This document shows positions 14,101 to 28,030 of a DNA stretch of 64,000 bases, one piece after another (position 1 is the stretch's first letter; the number at the start of each line of letters is the position of its first letter). The stretch comes from Gordius sp. MW1 (Eukaryota; Nematomorpha; Gordioida; Gordea; Gordiidae), in the NCBI GenBank assembly GCA_964036665.1, contig OZ038531.1, positions 13,454,168 to 13,518,167 on the forward strand, read 5' to 3'. The notes under the pieces were generated by a model that was given only the letters and a program-made list of their open reading frames with translations, was not told where the DNA came from and made no database searches. The translations under genes and the position numbers were made by a program.

Positions 14101-17100
14101 AAGAAAAATATGTGAAAAATTTTGAGGTAAAAATATTTATTTTTTTAGATTCTATGTGAAAGATCATGAAAAAATATATAAAAGTAAGCCAATTTGAGAA
14201 TAATATTATCCTCGATTTACTTCCGAAAAGAGGTTTTAAGCTGCGAGAACTATCATTTTGACAAAAGACAACGTTTTATTGTTGCGATTAGTTTGTTGTA
14301 TCGCAACAGTAGTGCTTAATTTTTGAAAATGGCTCTATGCAATCATGATTTCAAAGTAATAGTTTTCAGATTCTGATAAATTTTTACTTGGGATCATAGA
14401 AACCACGTCTGAAAACGACAACTTTCATCGGATGAATACGGTTCAAAGAAAAATATGTGAAAAATTTTGAGGTAAAAATATTTATTTTTTTCGATTCTAT
14501 GTGAAAGAGCGTAAAAAAAGATATAAAAGTAAGCCAATTTGAGAATCCTATTATCCTCGATTTACTTCCGCAAAGAGGTTTTAAGCTGCGAGAACTATCA
14601 TTTTGACAAACGTTTTATTGTTGCGATTAGTTTGTTGTATCGCAACGTGAGTGCTTAATTTTTGAAAATGGCTCTATGCGATCATGATTTTAAAGTAATA
14701 ATTTTCTGATTCTGATAAATTTTTACTTTTTATCATCGAAACCAGTCTGAAAACGACAACTTTCATCGGATGCATAAGGTTGAAAGAAAAATATGTCAAA
14801 AATTTTGAGGTAAAAATATTTATTTTTTTTTGATTCTATGTGAAAGAGCGTAAAAAAATATATAAAAGTAAGCCAATTTGAGAATCCTATTATCCTCGAT
14901 TGACTTCCGCAAAGAGGGTTTAAGCTGCTAGAACTATCATTTTGACAAAAGACAACGTTTTATTGTTGCGATTAGTTTGTTGTATCGCAACAGTAGTGCT
15001 TAATTTTTGAAAATGGCTCTATGCGATCATGATTTTAAAGTAATAGTTTTCTGATTCTGATAAATTCTTACTTTTTATCATCGAAACCACGTCTGAAAAC
15101 GACAACTTTCATCTGATGCATACGATTGAAAGAAAAATATGTCAAAAATTTTGAGGTAAAAATATTTTTTTTTTCAATTCTATGTGAAAGAGCGTAAAAA
15201 ATATATAAAAGTAAGGTAATTTGAGAATCCTATTATCCTCGATTTACTTCCGAAAAGAGGTTTTAAGCTGCGAGAACTATCATTTTGACAAAAGACAACG
15301 TTTTATTGTTGCGATTAGTTTGTTGTATCGCAACGTGAGTGCTTAATTTTTCAAAAATGCACTATGCGATCATGATTTTAAAGTAATAGTTTTCTGATTC
15401 TGATAAATTTTACTTTTTATCATCGAAACCACGTCTGAAAACGACAACTTTCATCGGATGCATACGGTTGAAAGAAAAATATGTGAAAAATTTTTAGGTA
15501 AAAATATTTATTTTTTTAGATTCTATGTGAAAGAGCATGAAAAAATATATAAAAGTAAGCCAATTTGAGAATCCTATTATCCTCGATTTACTTCCGAAAA
15601 GAGGTTTTAAGCTGCCACAACTATTCATTTTGACAAAAGACAACGTTTTATTGTTGCGATTAGTTTGTTGTATCGCAACGTGAGTGCTTAATTTTTGAAA
15701 ACTGCTCTATGCGATCATGATTTCAAAGTAATAGTTTTCAGATTTTGATAAATTTTTACTTGGGATCATAGAAACCACGTCTGAAAACGACAACTTTCAT
15801 CGGATGAATACGGTTCAAAGAAAAATATGTGAAAAATTTTGAGGTAAAAATATTTATTTTTTTCGATTCTATGTGAAAGAGCGTAAAAAAATATATAAAA
15901 GTAAGCCAATTTGAGAATCCTATTATCCTCGATTGACTTCCGCATAGAGGTTTTAAGCTGCGAGAACTATCATTTTGACAAAAGACAACGTTTTATTGTT
16001 GCGATTAGTTTGTTGTATCGCAACGTGAGTGCTTAATTTTTCAAAAATGCACTATGCGATCATGATTTTAAAGTAATAGTTTTCTGATTCTGATAAATTT
16101 TTACTTTTTATCATCGAAACCACGTCTGAAAACGACAATCGGATGCATACGGTTGAAAGAAAAATATGTGAAAAATTTTGAGGTAAAAATATTTATTTTT
16201 TTAGAGTCTATGTGAAAGATCATGAAAAAATATATAAAAGTAAGCCAATTTGAGAATCCTATTATCCTCGATTTACTTCCGAAAAGAGGTTTTAAGCTGC
16301 GAGAACTATCATTTTGACAAAAGACAACGTTTTATTGTTGCGATTAGTTTGTTGTATCGCAACGTGTGTGCTTAATTTTTCAAAAATGCACTATGCGATC
16401 ATGATTTTAAAGTAATAGTTTTCTGATTCTGATAAATTTTACTTTTTATCATCGAAACCACGTCTGAAAACGACAACTTTCATCGGATGCATACGGTTGA
16501 AAGAAAAATATGTGAAAAATTTTGAGGTAAAAATATTTATTTTTTTAGATTTTATGTGAAAGAGCATGAAAAAATATATAAAAGTAAGCCAATTTGAGAA
16601 TCCTATTATCCTCGATTTACTTCCGAAAAGAGGTTTTAAGCTGCCACAACTATTCATTTTGACAAAAGACAACGTTTTATTGTTGCGATTAGTTTGTTGT
16701 ATCGCAACGTGAGTGCTTAATTTTTGAAAACTGCTCTATGCGATCATGATTTCAAAGTAATAGTTTTCAGATTTTGATAAATTTTTACTTGGGATCATAG
16801 AAACCACGTCTGAAAACGATAACTTTCATCGGATGAATACGGTTCAAAGAAAAATATGTGAAAAATTTTGAGGTAAAAATATTTATTTTTTTCGATTATA
16901 TGTGAAAGAGCGTAAAAAAATATATAAAAGTAAGCCAATTTGAGAATCCTATTATCCTCGATTTACTTCCGCAAAGAGGTTTTAAGCTGCGAGAACTATC
17001 ATTTTGACAAAAGACAACGTTTTATTGTTGCGATTAGTTTGTTGTATCGCAACAGTAGTGCTTAATTTTTGAAAATGGCTCTATGCGATCATGATTTCAA

Positions 17101-20100
17101 TGTAATAGTTTTCAGATTCTGATAAATTTTTACTTGGGATCATAGAAAACACGTCTGAAAACGACAACTTTCATCGGATGAATACGGTTCAAAGAAAAAT
17201 ATGTGAAAAATTTTGAGGTAAAAATATTTATTTTTTTCGATTCTATGTGAAAGAGCGTAAAAAAAGATATAAAAGTAAGCCAATTTGAGAATCCTATTAT
17301 CCTCGATTTACTTCCGCAAAGAGGTTTTAAGCTGAGAGAACTATCATTTTGACAAACGTTTTATTGTTGCGATTAGTTTGTTGTATCGCAACGTGAGTGC
17401 TTAATTTTTGAAAATGGCTCTATGCGATCATGATTTTAAAGTAATAATTTTCTGATTCTGATAAATTTTTACTTTTTATCATCGAAACCAGTCTGAAAAC
17501 GACAACTTTCATCGGATGCATACGGTTGAAAGAAAAATATGTCAAAAATTTTGAGGTAAAAATATGTATTTTTTTCGATTCTATGTGAAAGTGCATGAAA
17601 AAATATATAAAAGTAAGCCAATTTGAGAATCCTATTATCCTCGATTGACTTCCGCAAAGAGGGTTTAAGCTGCTAGAACTATCATTTTGACAAAAGACAA
17701 CGTTTTATTGTTGCGATTAGTTTGTTGTATCGCAACGTGAGTGCTTAATTTTGCAAAAATGCATTATGCGATCATGATTTCAAAGTAATAGTTTTCAAAT
17801 TCTAATAAATTTTTACTTGGGATCATATAAACCACGTCTGAAAACGACAACTTTCATCGGATGAATACTGTTCAAAGAAAAATATGTGAAAAATTTTGAG
17901 GTGAAAATATTTATTTTTTTCGAATCTATGTGAAGAGCGTTAAAAAATATATAAAAGTAAGCCAATTTGAGAATCCTATTATCCTCGATTGACTTCCGCA
18001 AAGAGGTTTTAAGCTGCGAGAACTATCATTTTGACAAAAGACAACGTTTTATTGTTGCGATTAGTTTGTTGTATCGCAACGTGAGTGCTTAATTTTTGAA
18101 AACTGCTCTATGCGATTATGATTTCAAAATAATAGTTTTTAGATTCTGATAAATTTTTACTTGGGATCATAGAAACCACGTCTGAAAACGACAACTTTCA
18201 TTGGATGAATACGGTTCAAAGAAAAATATGTGAAAATTTTTGAGGTAAAAATATTTATTTTTTTCGATTCTATGTGAAAGAGCGTAAAAAAATATATAAA
18301 AGTAAGCCAATTTGAGAATCCTATTATCCTCGATTTACTTCCGCAAAGAGGGTTTAAGCTGCTAGAACTATCATTTTGACGAAAGACAACGTTTTATTGT
18401 TGCGATTAGTTTGTTGTATCGCAACAGTAGTGATTTTTGAAAATGGCTCTATGCGATCATGATTTTAAAGTAATAATTTTCTGATTCTGATAAATTTTTA
18501 CTTTTTATCATCGAAACCACGTCTGAAAACGACAACTTTCATCTGATGCATACGATTGAAAGAAAAATATGTCAAAAATTTTGAGGTAAAAATATTTATT
18601 TTTTTCAATTCTATGTGAAAGAGCGTAAAAAATATATAAAAGTAAGCCAATTTGAGAATCCTATTATCCTCGATTTACTTCCGAAAAGAGGTTTTAAGCT
18701 GCCACAACTATTCATTTTGACAAAAGACAACGTTTTATTGTTGCGATTAGTTTGTTGTATCGCAACGTGAGTGCTTAATTTTTGAAAACTGCTCTATGCG
18801 ATCATGATTTCAAAGTAATAGTTTTCAGATTTTGATAAATTTTTACTTGGGATCATAGAAACCACGTCTGAAAACGACAACTTTAATCGGATGAATACGG
18901 TTCAAAGAAAAATATGTGAAAAATTTTGAGGTAAAAATATTTATTTTTTTCGATTCTATGTGAAAGAGCGTAAAAAAATATATAAAAGTAAGCCAATTTA
19001 AGAATCCTATTATCCTCGATTTACTTCCGCAAAGGTTTTAAGCTGCGAGAACTATCATTTTGACAAAAGACAACGTTTTATTGTTGCGATTAGTTTGTTG
19101 TATCGCAACGTGAGTGCTTAATTTTTGAAAACTGCTCTATGCGATCATGATTTCAAAGTAATAGTTTTCAGATTTTGATAAATTTTTACTTGGGATCATA
19201 GAAACCACGTCTGAAAACGACGACTTTCATCGGATGAATACGGTTCAAAGAAAAATATGTGAAAAAATTTGAGGTAAAAATATTTATTTTTTTCGATTCT
19301 ATGTGAAAGAGCATGAAAAAATATATAAAAGTAAGCCAATTTGAGAATCCTATTATCCTCGATGGACTTCCGAAAAGAGGTTTTAAGCTGCGAGAACTAT
19401 CATTTTGACAAAAGACAACGTTTTATTGTTGCGATTAGTTTGTTGTATCGCAACGTGAGTGCTTAATTTTTGAAAACTGCTCTATGCGATCATGATTTCA
19501 AAGTAATAGTTTTCAGATTTTGATAAATTTTTACTTGGGATCATAGAAACCACGTCTGAAAACGACAACTTTCATCGGATGAATACGGTTCAAAGAAAAA
19601 TATGTGAAAAATTTTGAGGTAAAAATATTTATTTTTTTTTGATTCTATGTGAAAGAGCGTAAAAAAATATATAAAAGTAAGCCAATTTGAGAATCCTATT
19701 ATCCTCGATTGACTTCCGCAAAGAAAGCTGCTAGAACTATCATTTTGACAAAAGACAACGTTTTATTGTTGCGATTAGTTTGTTGTATCGCAACAGTAGT
19801 GCTTAATTTTTGAAAATGGCTCTATGCGATCATGATTTTAAAGTAATAGTTTTCTGATTCTGATAAATTATTACTTTTTATCATCGAAACCACGTCTGAA
19901 AACGACAACTTTCATCTGATGCATACGATTGAAAGAAAAATATGTCAAAAATTTTGAGGTAAAAATATTTATTTTTTTCAATTCTATGTGAAAGAGCGTA
20001 AAAAATATATAAAAGTAAGCCAATTTGAGAATCCTATTATCCTCGATTTACTTCCGAAAAGAGGTTTTAAGCTGCGAGAACTATCATTTTGACAAAAGAC

Positions 20101-23100
20101 AACGTTTTATTGTTGCGATTAGTTTGTTGTATCGCAACGTGAGTGCTTAATTTTTCAAAAATGCACTATGCGATCATGATTTTAAAGTAATAGTTTTCTG
20201 ATTCTGATAAATTTTACTTTTTATCATCGAAACCACGTCTGAAAACGACAACTTTCATCGGATGCATACGGTTGAAAGAAAAATATGTGAAAAATTTTTA
20301 GGTAAAAATATTTATTTTTTTAGATTCTATGTGAAAGAGCATGAAAAAATATATAAAAGTAAGCCAATTTGAGAATCCTATTATCCTCGATTTACTTCCG
20401 AAAAGAGGTTTTAAGCTGCCACAACTATTCATTTTGACAAAAGACAACGTTTTATTGTTGCGATTAGTTTGTTGTATCGCAACGTGAGTGCTTAATTTTT
20501 GAAAACTGCTCTATGCGATCATGATTTCAAAGTAATAGTTTTCAGATTTTGATAAATTTTTACTTGGGATCATAGAAACCACGTCTGAAAACGACAACTT
20601 TCATCGGATGAATACGGTTCAAAGAAAAATATGTGAAAAATTTTGAGGTAAAAATATTTATTTTTTTCGATTCTATGTGAAAGAGCGTAAAAAAATATAT
20701 AAAAGTAAGCCAATTTGAGAATCCTATTATCCTCGATTGACTTCCGCATAGAGGTTTTAAGCTGCGAGAACTATCATTTTGACAAAAGACAACGTTTTAT
20801 TGTTGCGATTAGTTTGTTGTATCGCAACGTGAGTGCTTAATTTTTCAAAAATGCACTATGCGATCATGATTTTAAAGTAATAGTTTTCTGATTCTGATAA
20901 ATTTTTACTTTTTATCATCGAAACCACGTCTGAAAACGACAATCGGATGCATACGGTTGAAAGAAAAATATGTGAAAAATTTTGAGGTAAAAATATTTAT
21001 TTTTTTTGATTCTATGTGAAAGATCATGAAAAAATATATAAAAGTAAGCCAATTTGAGAATCCTATTATCCTCGATTTACTTCCGAAAAGAGGTTTTAAG
21101 CTGCGAGAACTATCATTTTGACAAAAGACAACGTTTTATTGTTGCGATTAGTTTGTTGTATCGCAACGTGTGTGCTTAATTTTTCAAAAATGCACTATGC
21201 GATCATGATTTTAAAGTAATAGTTTTCTGATTCTGATAAATTTTACTTTTTATCATCGAAACCACGTCTGAAAACGACAACTTTCATCGGATGCATACGG
21301 TTGAAAGAAAAATATGTGAAAAATTTTGAGGTAAAAATATTTATTTTTTTAGATTTTATGTGAAAGAGCATGAAAAAATATATAAAAGTAAGCCAATTTG
21401 AGAATCCTATTATCCTCGATTTACTTCCGAAAAGAGGTTTTAAGCTGCCACAACTATTCATTTTGACAAAAGACAACGTTTTATTGTTGCGATTAGTTTG
21501 TTGTATCGCAACGTGAGTGCTTAATTTTTGAAAACTGCTCTATGCGATCATGATTTCAAAGTAATAGTTTTCAGATTTTGATAAATTTTTACTTGGGATC
21601 ATAGAAACCACGTCTGAAAACGACAACTTTCATCGGATGAATACGGTTCAAAGAAAAATATGTGAAAAATTTTGAGGTAAAAATATTTATTTTTTTCGAT
21701 TCTATGTGAAAGAGCGTAAAAAAAGATATAAAAGTAAGCCAATTTGAGAATCCTATTATCCTCGATTTACTTCCGCAAAGAGGTTTTAAGCTGCGAGAAC
21801 TATCATTTTGACAAACGTTTTATTGTTACGATTAGTTTGTTGTATCGCAACGTGAGTGCTTAATTTTTGAAAATGGCTCTATGCGATCATGATTTTAAAG
21901 TAATAATTTTCTGATTCTGATAAATTTTTACTTTTTATCATCGAAACCAGTCTGAAAACGACAACTTTCATCGGATGCATACGGTTGAAAGAAAAATATG
22001 TCAAAAATTTTGAGGTAAAAATATTTATTTTTTTCGATTCTATGTGAAAGTGCATGAAAAAATATATAAAAGTAAGCCAATTTGAGAATCCTATTATCCT
22101 CGATTGACTTCCGCAAAGAGGGTTTAAGCTGCTAGAACTATCATTTTGACAAAAGACAACGTTTTATTGTTGCGATTAGTTTGTTGTATCGCAACGTGAG
22201 TGCTTAATTTTGCAAAAATGCATTATGCGATCATGATTTCAAAGTAATAGTTTTCAGATTCTAATAAATTTTTACTTGGGATCATATAAACCACGTCTGA
22301 AAACGACAACTTTCATCGGATGAATACTGTTCAAAGAAAAATATGTGAAAAATTTTGAGGTGAAAATATTTATTTTTTTCGAATCTATGTGAAGAGCGTT
22401 AAAAAATATATAAAAGTAAGCCAATTTGAGAATCCTATTATCCTCGATTGACTTCCGTAAAGAGGTTTTAAGCTGCGAGAACTATCATTTTGACAAAAGA
22501 CAACGTTTTATTGTTGCGATTAGTTTGTTGTATCGCAACGTGAGTGCTTAATTTTTGAAAACTGCTCTATGCGATTATGATTTCAAAATAATAGTTTTTA
22601 GATTCTGATAAATTTTTACTTGGGATCATAGAAACCACGTCTGAAAACGACAACTTTCATTGGATGAATACGGTTCAAAGAAAAATATGTGAAAATTTTT
22701 GAGGTAAAAATATTTATTTTTTTCGATTCTATGTGAAAGAGCGTAAAAAAATATATAAGAGTAAGCCAATTTGAGAATCCTATTATCCTCGATTTACTTC
22801 CGCAAAGAGGGTTTAAGCTGCTAGAACTATCATTTTGACGAAAGACAACGTTTTATTGTTGCGATTAGTTTGTTGTATCGCAACAGTAGTGATTTTTGAA
22901 AATGGCTCTATGCGATCATGATTTTAAAGTAATAATTTTCTGATTCTGATAAATTTTTACTTTTTATCATCGAAACCACGTCTGAAAACGACAACTTTCA
23001 TCTGATGCATACGATTGAAAGAAAAATATGTCAAAAATTTTGAGGTAAAAATATTTATTTTTTTCAATTCTATGTGAAAGAGCGTAAAAAATATATAAAA

Positions 23101-23900
23101 GTAAGCCAATTTGAGAATCCTATTATCCTCGATTTACTTCCGAAAAGAGGTTTTAAGCTGCCACAACTATTCATTTTGACAAAAGACAACGTTTTATTGT
23201 TGCGATTAGTTTGTTGTATCGCAACGTGAGTGCTTAATTTTTGAAAACTGCTCTATGCGATCATGATTTCAAAGTAATAGTTTTCAGATTTTGATAAATT
23301 TTTACTTGGGATCATAGAAACCACGTCTGAAAACGACAACTTTAATCGGATGAATACGGTTCAAAGAAAAATATGTGAAAAATTTTGAGGTAAAAATATT
23401 TATTTTTTTCGATTCTATGTGAAAGAGCGTAAAAAAATATATAAAAGTAAGCCAATTTAAGAATCCTATTATCCTCGATTTACTTCCGCAAAGGTTTTAA
23501 GCTGCGAGAACTATCATTTTGACAAAAGACAACGTTTTATTGTTGCGATTAGTTTGTTGTATCGCAACGTGAGTGCTTAATTTTTGAAAACTGCTCTATG
23601 CGATCATGATTTCAAAGTAATAGTTTTCAGATTTTGATAAATTTTTACTTGGGATCATAGAAACCACGTCTGAAAACGACGACTTTCATCGGATGAATAC
23701 GGTTCAAAGAAAAATATGTGAAAAAATTTGAGGTAAAAATATTTATTTTTTTCGATTCTATGTGAAAGAGCATGAAAAAATATATAAAAGTAAGCCAATT
23801 TGAGAATCCTATTATCCTCGATGGACTTCCGAAAAGAGGTTTTAAGCTGCGAGAACTATCATTTTGACAAAAGACAACGTTTTATTGTTGCGTAGTTTGT
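8200..23900 (+). repeat. Large higher-order repeats of 15, 14 and 13 monomers
   Basis: Sequence near 8.2-13.8 kb recurs at offset about 5,143 bp (11,296 and 16,439; 12,326 and 17,469; the short CAGTAGTGATTTTTG junction at about 13,285 and 18,428). A third copy lies at offset about 4,803 (15,491 and 20,294; 16,439 and 21,243), then shifts to about 4,458 (17,469 and 21,928; 18,428 and 22,886). The shift of about 345 bp means the third copy lacks one monomer, corresponding to about 17,040-17,384. Confidence 0.85.
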
Positions 23901-26900
23901 TGTATCGCAACGTTAGTGCTTAATTTTTGAAAATGGCTCTATGCGATCATGATTTCAAAGTAATAGTTTTCAGATTCTGATAAAGTTTTACTTGGGATCA
24001 TAGAAACCACGTCTGAAAACGACAACTTTCATCGGATGAATACGGTTCAAAGAAAAATAGGTGAAAATTTTTGAGGTCAAAATATTTATTTTTTTAGATT
24101 CTATGTGAAAGAGCATGAAAAAATATATAAAAGTAAGCCAATTTGAGAATCCTATTATCCTCGATTTACATCCGAAAAGAGGTTTTAAGCTGCGAGAACT
24201 ATCATTTTGACAAAAGACAACGTTTTATTGTTGCGATTAGTTTGTTGTATCGCAACGTGAGTGCTTAATTCAAGAAAATGGCTCTATGCGATCATGATTT
24301 TAAAGTAATAATTTTCTGATTCTGATAAATTTTTACTTTTTATCATCGAAACCAGTCTGAAAACGACAACTTTCATCGGATGCATACGGTTGAAAGAAAA
24401 ATATGTCAAAAATTTTGAGGTAAAAATATTTATTTTTTTTGATTCTATGTGAAAGAGCGTAAAAAAATATATAAAAGTAAGCCAATTTGAGAATCCTATT
24501 ATCCTCGATTGACTTCCGCAAAGAGGGTTTAAGCTGCGAGAACTATCATTTTGACAAAAGACCACGTTTTATTGTTGCCATTAGTTTGTTGTATCGCAAC
24601 AGTAGTGCTTAATTTTTGAAAATGGCTCTATGCGATCAAGATTTTAAAGTAATAATTTTCTGATTCTGATAAATTTTTTTTTTTATCATCGAAACCACGT
24701 CTGAACACGACAACTTTCATCGGATGCATACGGTTGAAAGAAAAATATGTCAAAAATTTTGAGGTAAAAATATTTATTTTTTTCGATTCTATGTGAAAGA
24801 GCGTAAAAAAATATATAAAAGTAAGCCAATTTGAGAATCCTATTATCCTCGATTGACTTCCGCATAGAGGTTTTAAGCTGCGAGAACTATCATTTTGACA
24901 AAAGACAACGTTTTATTGTTGCGATTAGTTTGTTGTATCGCAACGTGAGTGCTTAATTTTTCAAAAATGCACTATGCGATCATGATTTTAAAGTAATAGT
25001 TTTCTGATTCTGATAAATTTTTACTTTTTATCATCGAAACCACGTCTGAAAACGACAATCGGATGCATACGGTTGAAAGAAAAATATGTGAAAAATTTTG
25101 AGGTAAAAATATTTATTTTTTTAGATTCTATGTGAAAGAGCATGAAAAAATATATAAAAGTAAGCCAATTTGAGAATCCTATTATCCTCGATTTACATCC
25201 GAAAAGAGGTTTTAAGCTGCGAGAACTATCATTTTGACAAAAGACAACGTTTTATTGTTGCGATTAGTTTGTTGTATCGCAACGTGAGTGCTTAATTTTT
25301 GAAAACTGCTCTATGCGATCATGATTTCAAAGTAATAGTTTTCAGATTTTGATAAATTTTTACTTGGGATCATAGAAACCACGTCTGAAAACGACGACTT
25401 TCATCGGATGAATACGGTTCAAAGAAAAATATGTGAAAAAATTTGAGGTAAAAATATTTATTTTTTTCGATTCTATGTGAAAGAGCATGAAAAAATATAT
25501 AAAAGTAAGCCAATTTGAGAATCCTATTATCCTCGATGGACTTCCGAAAAGAGGTTTTAAGCTGCGAGAACTATCATTTTGACAAAAGACAACGTTTTAT
25601 TGTTGCGTAGTTTGTTGTATCGCAACGTTAGTGCTTAATTTTTGAAAATGGCTCTATGCGATCATGATTTCAAAGTAATAGTTTTCAGATTCTGATAAAG
25701 TTTTACTTGGGATCATAGAAACCACGTCTGAAAACGACAACTTTCATCGGATGAATACGGTTCAAAGAAAAATAGGTGAAAATTTTTGAGGTCAAAATAT
25801 TTATTTTTTTAGATTCTATGTGAAAGAGCATGAAAAAATATATAAAAGTAAGCCAATTTGAGAATCCTATTATCCTCGATTGACTTCCGCAAAGAGGTTT
25901 TAAGCTGCGAGAACTATCATTTTGACAAAAGACAACGTTTTATTGTTGCGATTAGTTTGTTGTATCGCAACGTGAGTGCTTAATTTTTGAAAACTGCTCT
26001 ATGCGATCATGATTTCAAAGTAATAGTTTTCAGATTTTGATAAATTTTTACTTGGGATCATAGAAACCACGTCTGAAAACGACGACTTTCATCGGATGAA
26101 TACGGTTCAAAGAAAAATATGTGAAAAAATTTGAGGTAAATATATTTATTTTTTTCGATTCTATGTGAAAGAGCATGAAAAAATATATAAAAGTAAGCCA
26201 ATTTGAGAATCCTATTATCCTCGATTTACTTCCGAAAAGAGGTTTTAAGCTGCCACAACTATACATTTTGACAAAAGACAACGTTTTATTGTTGCGATTA
26301 GTTTGTTGTATCGCAACGTGAGTGCTTAATTTTTGAAAACTGCTCTATGCGATCATGATTTCAAAGTAATAGTTTTCAGATTTTGATAAATTTTTACTTG
26401 GGATCATAGAAACCACGTCTGAAAACGACAACTTTAATCGGATGAATACGGTTCAAAGAAAAATATGTGAAAAATTTTGAGGTAAAAATATTTATTTTTT
26501 TCGATTCTATGTGAAAGAGCGTAAAAAAATATATAAAAGTAAGCCAATTTGAGAATCCTATTATCCTCGATTTACTTCCGCAAAGGTTTTAAGCTGCGAG
26601 AACTATCATTTTGACAAAAGACAACGTTTTATTGTTGCGATTAGTTTGTTGTATCGCAACGTGAGTGCTTAATTTTTGAAAATGGCTCTATGCGATCATG
26701 ATTTCAAAGTAATAGTTTTTAGATTCTGATAAATTTTTACTTGGGATCATAGAAACCACGTCTGAAAATCACAACTTTCATCGGATGAATACGGTTGAAA
26801 TAAAAATATGTCAAAAATTTTGAGGTAAAAATATTTATTTTTTTCGATTCTATGTGAAAGAGCGTAAAAAAATATATAAAAGTAAGCCAATTTGAGAATC

Positions 26901-28030
26901 CTATTATCCTCGATTGACTTCCGCAAAGAGGTTTTAAGCTGCGAGAACTATCATTTTGACAAAAGAACACGTTTTATTGTTGCGATTAGTTTGTTGTATC
27001 GCAACGTGAGTGCTTAATTCAAGAAAATGGCTCTATGCGATCATGATTTTAAAGTAATAATTTTCTGATTCTGATAAATTTTTACTTTTTATCATCGAAA
27101 CCAGTCTGAAAACGACAACTTTCATCGGATGCATACGGTTGAAAGAAAAATATGTCAAAAATTTTGAGGTAAAAATATTTATTTTTTTTGATTCTATGTG
27201 AAAGAGCGTAAAAAAATATATAAAAGTAAGCCAATTTGAGAATCCTATTATCCTCGATTGACTTCCGCAAAGAGGGTTTAAGCTGCGAGAACTATCATTT
27301 TGACAAAAGACCACGTTTTATTGTTGCCATTAGTTTGTTGTATCGCAACAGTAGTGCTTAATTTTTGAAAATGGCTCTATGCGATCAAGATTTTAAAGTA
27401 ATAATTTTCTGATTCTGATAAATTTTTTTTTTTATCATCGAAACCACGTCTGAACACGACAACTTTCATCGGATGCATACGGTTGAAAGAAAAATATGTC
27501 AAAAATTTTGAGGTAAAAATATTTATTTTTTTCGATTCTATGTGAAAGAGCGTAAAAAAATATATAAAAGTAAGCCAATTTGAGAATCCTATTATCCTCG
27601 ATTGACTTCCGCATAGAGGTTTTAAGCTGCGAGAACTATCATTTTGACAAAAGACAACGTTTTATTGTTGCGATTAGTTTGTTGTATCGCAACGTGAGTG
27701 CTTAATTTTTCAAAAATGCACTATGCGATCATGATTTTAAAGTAATAGTTTTCTGATTCTGATAAATTTTTACTTTTTATCATCGAAACCACGTCTGAAA
27801 ACGACAATCGGATGCATACGGTTGAAAGAAAAATATGTGAAAAATTTTGAGGTAAAAATATTTATTTTTTTAGATTCTATGTGAAAGAGCATGAAAAAAT
27901 ATATAAAAGTAAGCCAATTTGAGAATCCTATTATCCTCGATTTACATCCGAAAAGAGGTTTTAAGCTGCGAGAACTATCATTTTGACAAAAGACAACGTT
28001 TTATTGTTGCGATTAGTTTGTTGTATCGCA
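23880..28030 (+). repeat. Interleaved 5- and 8-monomer duplications
   Basis: A marker GTTGCGTAGTTTG at about 23,888 recurs at about 25,603, and GAAAAATAGGTG near 24,052 recurs near 25,767 (offset 1,715, five monomers). CTTAATTCAAGAAAATGG near 24,265 recurs near 27,014, and the poly-T variant near 24,675 recurs near 27,424 (offset 2,749, eight monomers). The two offsets interlock, so at least two exchange events are needed. Confidence 0.82.
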
